Origin: Ulota crispa
Taxonomy: Eukaryota > Streptophyta > Bryopsida > Orthotrichales > Orthotrichaceae
Length of the DNA stretch: 64,000 bases
Direction: 5' to 3'
NCBI GenBank assembly: GCA_963920765.1
Contig: OY987249.1
Coordinates: 2,451,230-2,515,229, forward strand
Position numbers and translations under genes: made by a program. The number at the start of each line of letters is the position of its first letter. Within the stretch, counting starts at the first letter, position 1. Below are positions 57,821 through 64,000 of this stretch, in pieces. Under the pieces are notes generated by a model. That model was not told the origin of the DNA and made no database searches. It saw only the letters and a program-made list of their open reading frames with translations.

Positions 57821-58853
57821 TACATTTCAAAAACAAAAGTATTAATTAAGTGAGAAGTGACACTCTTGTACCCCAAGCTAATGAATTTACTTTGGGAAGA
57901 AAAAAGAAGCTTGGTTTTGGGTGGACATTGCATTCTAGTGGGCTTAATACGTCCATATTTTTTGCTTGGTAAGCATGCAATCCCATGCCATCATCACTAA
58001 ATATTTGCACAATTCTAGGAATCTAGGGTGTGCCAAGAATTTTCTCAAGTTGTGTACAAATTTGATAAGACGATCTTTTACATGTCTAGTTGCAAATGCA
58101 AGATAAAATGAGTTTAGAAGCCCATCTACTCTCAAGGAAGACCATGTTATTAGAGTATTTACTCCTAACTTTAACTTTCTTAAATTGTCAGTCTCTTATC
58201 CAAATCAAGTATTGAACTATTCTATAACCCAAAATGGTTAATAGACAACACTCACAAGATTGTGAAATTCATAGCATTTAGATGATGAATGAAACCATTT
58301 ATGGTTATGCTTTAGGTGGTAGGCTTATTAGCAAGTAATTTTTAATACACTTTAATTTAGTTTAAGTAATTTTTTGTACATGGTTTTGATGCTACCAGCA
58401 TCTTAATTTAGTGCTAATCAAATGGATTTTGGGATACCCTGAGATTACAGTTACATCCTTTTCTCGATCCTTTTACACTTTTGAAAAATGTGATTTTTAG
58501 ACCATCCCTTAGACAATACACAAATTTAACTGTTTATGTTTTCAAACTAATATTTGAGTTTGGATCGATTTTGATTTTTCAAGCCTTGTAAAACAACCGT
58601 GCAATTTATTTTTGCTAGACCTTATCTGAGTCATAAAGCATAGCATTTCTTTCTTGCAAGCAGCCAAGCTGATTTACTAGCATGCTTTCCTAATTTTAGT
58701 CAATCATTACAAGCAGTCAAACACATGCAAAGAACCGTCAATTTGAAATTAAAAGAATTCAATACAAGAAGAAAATAATATATTTTTGAGTTTTGTTCAA
58801 ACATATCCTTGAGACAGAAAGTTTTCTCTGCGTCCATGACATCCAACATTAAC
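57821..58853. other. Gene-free spacer
   Basis: AT-rich sequence without exon signals or recognisable element ends. Confidence 0.4.
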
Positions 58854-59762
58854 CCTAAAAATTTTTTTGTGTTTAGAGGCCCAAATCTGCTTCAAAATAC
58901 TAGTCCCCAAACTAAGGTCAAAATAATTATTGAAATTTACTTTTTCACAAATCCAACCATAGGATCCTTTAGTTGATTTGCACAACTACATTGTCCCAAA
59001 TTTTAGAATGAATATCCCCACCAATTACAAGATCAATGTGCCCAAATTTCAAAATGTAGTCTTTTCTAATTTTTTAGAAGGTGAAGTTTTGTTTTTCAAA
59101 CTTTTTAGAGGAAAAGACGTATGTTGTATTTCTTGTGCAACTTTTGCAATATGTTGGAAAATGGGTTGAAAGCATGTATAAAAAATTTTAACCAAAAAAA
59201 ACTTTGGATTTATTTTTACAAAAGTTGTAAAGTGAAAGGTATTGATGAATGAAAGATGTAACTTGTATGCTAATAAGTTTTGGAAGAATTTGAAAATTGT
59301 TAATCCCAATGGTAAGAATGCTCTAACAGACAATTAAAAACTTTAATTTTCATATTCATTTCAAAATTTTCAAAATTGAGAGTAAATGATAACTTTATAT
59401 GTTTTTTCTACCCTCTTCCTACCTTCATTGCCCGCAAAAGAAAACTCCTTGTAACTCTTACCTCATTATTTGGAATTGAGTGATTCAATTTTTTTTGAGT
59501 AGGTATCAATCTATACAATTCCATAAAAAAATCAAAAAAAAATTAGAATATATTTTTTGTTGCCCGGTTTGACATTGAAATTGAAAATACCTTCTATTTT
59601 TTGCAATACTTATCTAAATGACATGAAATAAAGCTTCACATGTATATTATGATGAGTAGCATCCATCCTAAAAATTTCATGAAAAAATTCCAAATTATGA
59701 AGTCAATAAAACTTGCTTGAGTTCTCATAAAGCCCAAAGTGGGTTCCTTGGGCCTTTAGGGG
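58854..59762 (+). mobile_element. TTAA-flanked element (909 bp)
   Basis: Ends are CCCTAAAAATTT with AGAGGCCC slightly inside, and (complement) CCCCTAAAGGCCCAAGG, with TTAA at 58850-58853 and 59763-59766. The interior does not clearly match the 901-bp pair and no protein is seen. Confidence 0.6.
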
Positions 59763-60056
59763 TTAACAAGTGAGGTTGATTGTAATATGTTAAGTGCCTA
59801 TACCTCACTAACATTTATCATTGTTTTCACAAAAAGTCACATCAAATGAAGCACAATAAAAAATTCAATAAGAGCCATTTTTATGAATTTAAGTGCAAGA
59901 TGGTTGCAACAAAGTTATTAGTACCTAACATCTTGGTTGTCTTCTCCCCAATCATATCTAATGTTAACTCTTAAGTATTAGACATGATTTGTTTGGTCAT
60001 CATTTGTATTTGCATTGCAAGCTGTCTAACACTTAAAGCTTAAATTCTTTATAAAG

Positions 60057-60183
60057 AACTAGAAAACTGTGGTTGAATCTACAAAAAGTTGACAAAGATT
60101 GTGACCTAATCTACATTATACTGTAGATTAGGTCACAATCTTTGTCAACTCTTTGTAAATTTGACTATGGTTTTCTTGTAGTG
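60057..60183. mobile_element. CACTA-like hairpin MITE
   Basis: The right end read inverted is CACTACAAGAAAACCATAG, the typical plant CACTA terminus; the left is a decayed version (AACTAGAAAACTGTGG). The core 60087-60115 and 60122-60150 is a perfect 29-nt inverted repeat around a 6-nt loop. Confidence 0.75.
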
Positions 60184-60526
60184 TTAGCTCTGCTTATGTA
60201 AGCACACATACCAAATCTTGTTGCAAGCATAACCTTTAATCCTTAAACTACATTTTAAGCCTAGGAATCTTGATGAGGAAGCCTCAAGATTCATAGAAAA
60301 AATAGAAGAAAACATGTATGATCAATCACAACAAAGAAACAAGCATAGGAGGAATTAAATGAAGATTCGGGTAAGAATCAACTAATCCTTCAGGCCTTTT
60401 ACATGGCAAATTGCAGGTAAACATGAGAAAAATGGATGCATTGAACTGAACTTGAAGGCCCTTATATAGGCACAAGGGGGTTCAAACTTTAAAAATCTAT
60501 ATGCACATGTATATGTCATGCATTAA

Positions 60527-60767
60527 CCCTTAAAGGACCGAGGAGCCCTTTGTGGCCAATATAGTATTTAGTATTTTTTTGTATTTGGAGTACATCCACA
60601 CCTTTACTACCTTTATTACATTTGAGATCAACAAAGAAATTAGAATATAGATCAATGCGGTTCTAGTGAGCTAGTTAAGATCCCAAATTCAAACTTTTTT
60701 TTGGTAGCAAATGCTAGTTATATGGCAGTGTATTTACTATATAATATGTAGAGCAATCATTTAAGGG
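60527..60767 (+). mobile_element. TTAA-type MITE, 241 bp
   Basis: Ends are CCCTTAAAGGACCGAGG and (complement) CCCTTAAATGATTGC, flanked by TTAA at 60523-60526 and 60768-60771. It is collinear with 39504-39729. Confidence 0.87.
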
Positions 60768-60771
60768 TTAA

Positions 60772-61419
60772 CCCCTCACCGCCCACGGATGTTCCCGAGT
60801 AACTCAAGATTTGCTCTTTGATGAAAAAAATGTCAACATTTTGATAAGTTGCATTAATTTTTTTAAAATTGTAACTATAAAAATTCAAACTATATATGTT
60901 AGAGATCACATAAGAAAAGATAACACAACAGTATCACTTATGGATTGAAAAATTATAACATTTGATCAAAAGGGTGTTAAAATTGTGAAAGTGATTTGAT
61001 GTCTTTCAATCCTCTTTTCACATCTCAAATTTAAAATTGAGGATATCAAAAAAATACGAGTATGTAAAGTACTACATGCATAACCCTAATCAGTTTACGG
61101 CTTCTTATAATCTACTCTACAATTTTTTCAATTAAGTTTCAAATGTGATTGTTTCTCCAAGCTCTAGTGTACTTGAAGCTCATTTCCAAGAGCTCTCAAC
61201 ACTAGAAAGTGAAGATTTGCAATGGACACCCTTGCATATAATCTTAAATAGAAAAATCATGATTAATCATTTTCAAAATCAACCATTTGATACAAAAACA
61301 AGACTTCAATACAAATAATAATAAAAAAATAACCACTAAAATTAATCTTCAAGAAAAGTCAATCATTTCCAAATTAAAATGCAAGGTGGATAGTTTTGGT
61401 CCCCTTGGGCAGTGAGGGG
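60772..61419 (+). mobile_element. TTAA-type MITE, 648 bp
   Basis: Ends are CCCCTCACCGCCCACGG and (complement) CCCCTCACTGCCCAAGG. The left TTAA is shared with the 241-bp element; the right is at 61420-61423. The interior is the reverse complement of 63063-63707. Confidence 0.87.
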
Positions 61420-61605
61420 TTAAGGTAGGAGCAGTGGAGCACCCAATACCAATCCTAATAGTGTCACTCTTTACATAAGATGGTCATCTTAGAACATAAA
61501 TCTAGACAGATCATAGATAGCTCATTGCCATTGACCAAAATGATATGCTATCTCGGCTGTATCTAGTTCTAAAATAACCACCTTGTATAAAGAGTGATGC
61601 CATTA

Positions 61606-61740
61606 AGGTACTAGGCTCAAATTCGTTCAAGCTTTAATTGCAATCAGCTTTAGGAATGGTTGACATTTGAGGTGAAATATCTAATACTTTGGTTGATGAG
61701 TTAGGTAGGCTTAGATGGACTGTTTATGAGCCTCCTACCT
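61606..61740. mobile_element. Short TA-type element related to the 33526 hairpin
   Basis: A 135-bp element with ends AGGTACTAGGCTC and (complement) AGGTAGGAGGCTC, TA-flanked. It shares TTGATGAGTTAGGTA with the hairpin arm near 33615-33630. Confidence 0.65.
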
Positions 61741-62397
61741 TAGGTACACTGTTGATATCAGGTGCTCCTGCCTTAGCAAACAAGGCATGTTCACAACAAT
61801 TTTGAACTTTGTTTACAATGAATGATTTTGAGTCGTTGTCCAGAATTATTGCAATCAATGTGGAGACCTTGTTTTTTACTAGTATGTACAGCGAAAAATG
61901 TTTATCAAAGAGCCTCCAAAATCTCTATAGTTTATACTTCACCATAAGCATTAACCAGCATAAAAAAAAAAGCTATTTTGTCTCTTTTCTCATACATCCT
62001 TACAGTTTCTTAACTCTTAAGTCAAGTTCAGAACCTTCCGCTGGGGGGGTTAATTTACTAAAACAATCATGAAGTCTGTCAGTGCAGTGTAAGCTTAGAT
62101 CACATTTCGGGGTCTCCTTCTTTTTTACCAATCTTCACGGTGTTGACACGTTTTTCACATGCAGTAGATGCAGAGTAAGAGAATTAGAAACAACAACCTG
62201 TCAAAGAAAAATAAGACTAGATACTTTCATTTCAGGACAGATTCCCCTCTGGAACTTGACCAAGAGTGAGTGAGTGAGTGATACTGCTGACCCGACAATT
62301 AATACTCCAGGCCGCGAATTTTTAGTTTGGGCAGCTTCTTTGTTTTGCTCCAAAGCTGTAAAAGAAACGTTGAAAGAATGTTTGGCGATGTAAGGTA

Positions 62398-62581
62398 AGG
62401 TAAGAGGTTCTAATTGCGATCAGTTCTAGGAACATTTGACATTTGACAAGATTGTTAGGCTTACCCAACCCATCAATGATAATTATAGATCTTTCTTGTA
62501 AAATGTCAAATGTTCCTAGAGCTGATTGCAAGTAGAGCTTGATCGCAATTAGAGCCTCATTGCAATTATAACCTCTTACCT
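62398..62581. mobile_element. Hairpin MITE relative (184 bp)
   Basis: Ends are AGGTAAGAGGTTCTAATTG and (complement) AGGTAAGAGGTTATAATTG with TA flanks. The inner arms around TTCTAGGAACATTTGACATT are inverted over a short loop. It resembles 33526-33753. Confidence 0.78.
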
Positions 62582-63062
62582 TAATCTGCTCATAAATCGT
62601 CTAGGCATTAAAATTGCCCACCTTCTCAAACGTATTTTTCTTGTACATGCTTATTTTTATATGTTTTCAAAATGTATAAGTAGTGTACATTTGAGGAGGT
62701 GGGCGGCTTGAGAGACCTATGGTCTTTTCACTTCAAAATTTCATAATTAATTCCACAAAGCTCCAAAAATTATGAAATAACTTGGGTTAGATGTTAATTC
62801 TTCTTGTCTTTCAAGGAAAATTTACTGAAAATAACTCAAGAAGTTTCACCTCCCCAAAACACAATTTCAACCCTTAGATGCATGGTTTGTGAGCACACCA
62901 CCTTATTCTTCCTTTTTTTTGCTTAGCTATTCCATATTCTTAACCCTTAAGCCCCAGAAGACCAAATTGCTTTTTTTTTGGGCAACAAGGCAATTTTGGG
63001 CAGGCTAGTACTTTTAATAATGAATATTTTTGCACAAGAAAAAGTAGAGGATGTCCGGTTAA
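62582..63062. other. Spacer with a possible small TTAA element start
   Basis: TTAA followed by CCCTTAAGCCCCAG at 62940-62957 looks like a left end of the TTAA class, but no matching right end is found before 63059. Confidence 0.4.
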
Positions 63063-63707
63063 TCCCTAAATGCCCAAGGCACCACATTACGATGTTGACA
63101 ATACTTTGAGCTTCTATAAAACCAAACAAAGTTTCTACTTTGAGTAGATTTTGTTTTTTTAACTATTCTTTCTAAAGTATAGTTTTAGAATCAAAAAACT
63201 ATATTTGTAAATGATTGATTATGATTTTTCTAATCTAAATTTTGTACAAGGGTGTCCATTGCAATCTTGACTTTTTTTGTGTTAAGAGATCTTGAAAATG
63301 AGCCTCAAATGCACTAGATCTTGGAGAAAAATTTACATTAGAAATTAATTTAAAAAATTGTAGAGGAGATTTTGAAAAGCTGCAAATTGAGTGGAGTTAT
63401 GTATGTTATGTCCTTTGACTCTATATTTTCATGTGACCATTTATTTAGATTTGACATGTGAAAAGAGGATTGAAAGACTTCAAGTCATTTTCATAGTTTT
63501 AACACCCTCTTGATCAAAAATTATAATCTTTCAATCCATAAATGGTATTGTTATGTTTTCTTTTCCTATGTGATCTCTAACATATGTAGTTTGATTTTGT
63601 ATTACTATAATTATAAAAAAACTAATACAACTTATCAAATTTTTGGCTTTTAGTTCAGCTTAGCAAAAAAATCTAGAAGCTCAAAAAGTGCCTTGGGCAT
63701 TTAGGGG
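63063..63707 (-). mobile_element. TTAA-type MITE, 645 bp (reversed copy)
   Basis: Ends are TCCCTAAATGCCCAAGGCAC and (complement) CCCCTAAATGCCCAAGGCAC, an inverted match at 19 of 20 bases. The left flank is TTAA (63059-63062), the right CTAA. The interior is the reverse complement of 60772-61419. Confidence 0.87.
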
Positions 63708-64000
63708 CTAAGCAGTAGCTTGCTAGTGCAACAATTCTCAAACCAGTTCAATTTGTGAAAAATTTATGATGGAGATTTAGATCTGCTTGTTTGTAGGGCA
63801 TAATAGGCAAAACTATTAACACTATAATTGAAATTTCAAGATCTTGCCCAAAGGTTGAGGGATAAAGTTATTTCCTTGTCAAACCTTGACACAACCTCAT
63901 TCTATGAAGGCAATTGTTTTTGTTTTCTGCCCTTTATTTCACCATAGGTGGATGTGGCCCTATGTTGATTAAGATTGTCAAAGTCACAATTTTAAATTGA
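63708..64000. other. Right edge of the window
   Basis: I see nothing recognisable here. Confidence 0.4.

Noticed and set aside
1-64000. A gene cluster or defence-type system
   Set aside because: The five genes belong to unrelated housekeeping or secretory processes and are spaced by transposon-rich DNA. Nothing suggests joint function.

Overview
This 64 kb window looks like nuclear DNA of a land plant. It holds five intron-rich protein genes with short GT-AG introns, separated by long AT-rich stretches full of small inverted-repeat elements. A plastid-type Hsp33 chaperone, which from memory is typical of algae and non-seed plants, together with the compact introns, points to a bryophyte or other seed-free plant. 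The sequence alone does not name the species. I saw no CRISPR array, rRNA gene or obvious tRNA, but did not run a covariance scan.

Layout: (1) 898-6886 (+), a golgin-84-type Golgi coiled-coil membrane protein whose first exon lies left of the window. Two introns carry Stowaway-like MITEs, and the last coding stretch plus 3' UTR is tandemly duplicated. (2) 10228-15153 (+), an 11-exon plastid-targeted Hsp33. (3) 25361-28118 (-), a 4-exon gene for a 221-residue cysteine-rich type I membrane protein of unrecognised family. (4) 35428-36014 (+), SKP1, with a leader intron of about 1 kb. (5) 44872-53047 (+), a 19-exon WDR48/UAF1 homologue with a MITE in intron 18. I reconstructed every exon chain by hand; all stay in frame across all junctions and reach a stop.

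The gene-poor stretches (7.3-10, 15.4-25, 28.2-34.1, 36.5-43.4 and 53.8-64 kb) are dominated by non-autonomous DNA transposons. They form at least two broad classes. One has CCCTTAA/CCCTTT-type ends flanked by TTAA (piggyBac-like); several copies abut each other and share one TTAA. The other is flanked by TA, with ends such as AGGTAGGAGCACCC, CTCCCTCCGTCCC, CAGTAGAACTCC and CACTGAATATTGC. Others are foldback elements with GGGAAAATTTC ends, a CACTA-like hairpin and an 86-bp perfect-arm hairpin. Nested insertions allow some relative dating. No transposase reading frame was recognised, so the autonomous partners are elsewhere.

The five genes are unrelated housekeeping or cell-biology genes (Golgi tethering, redox chaperone, SCF ubiquitin ligase, deubiquitinase cofactor, orphan surface or secretory protein). 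They do not form a cluster. The most notable findings are the shared-TTAA element arrays, the duplicated golgin tail with a synonymous-biased second copy, the orphan membrane protein with an overlapping upstream ORF, and the long perfect hairpin next to SKP1.
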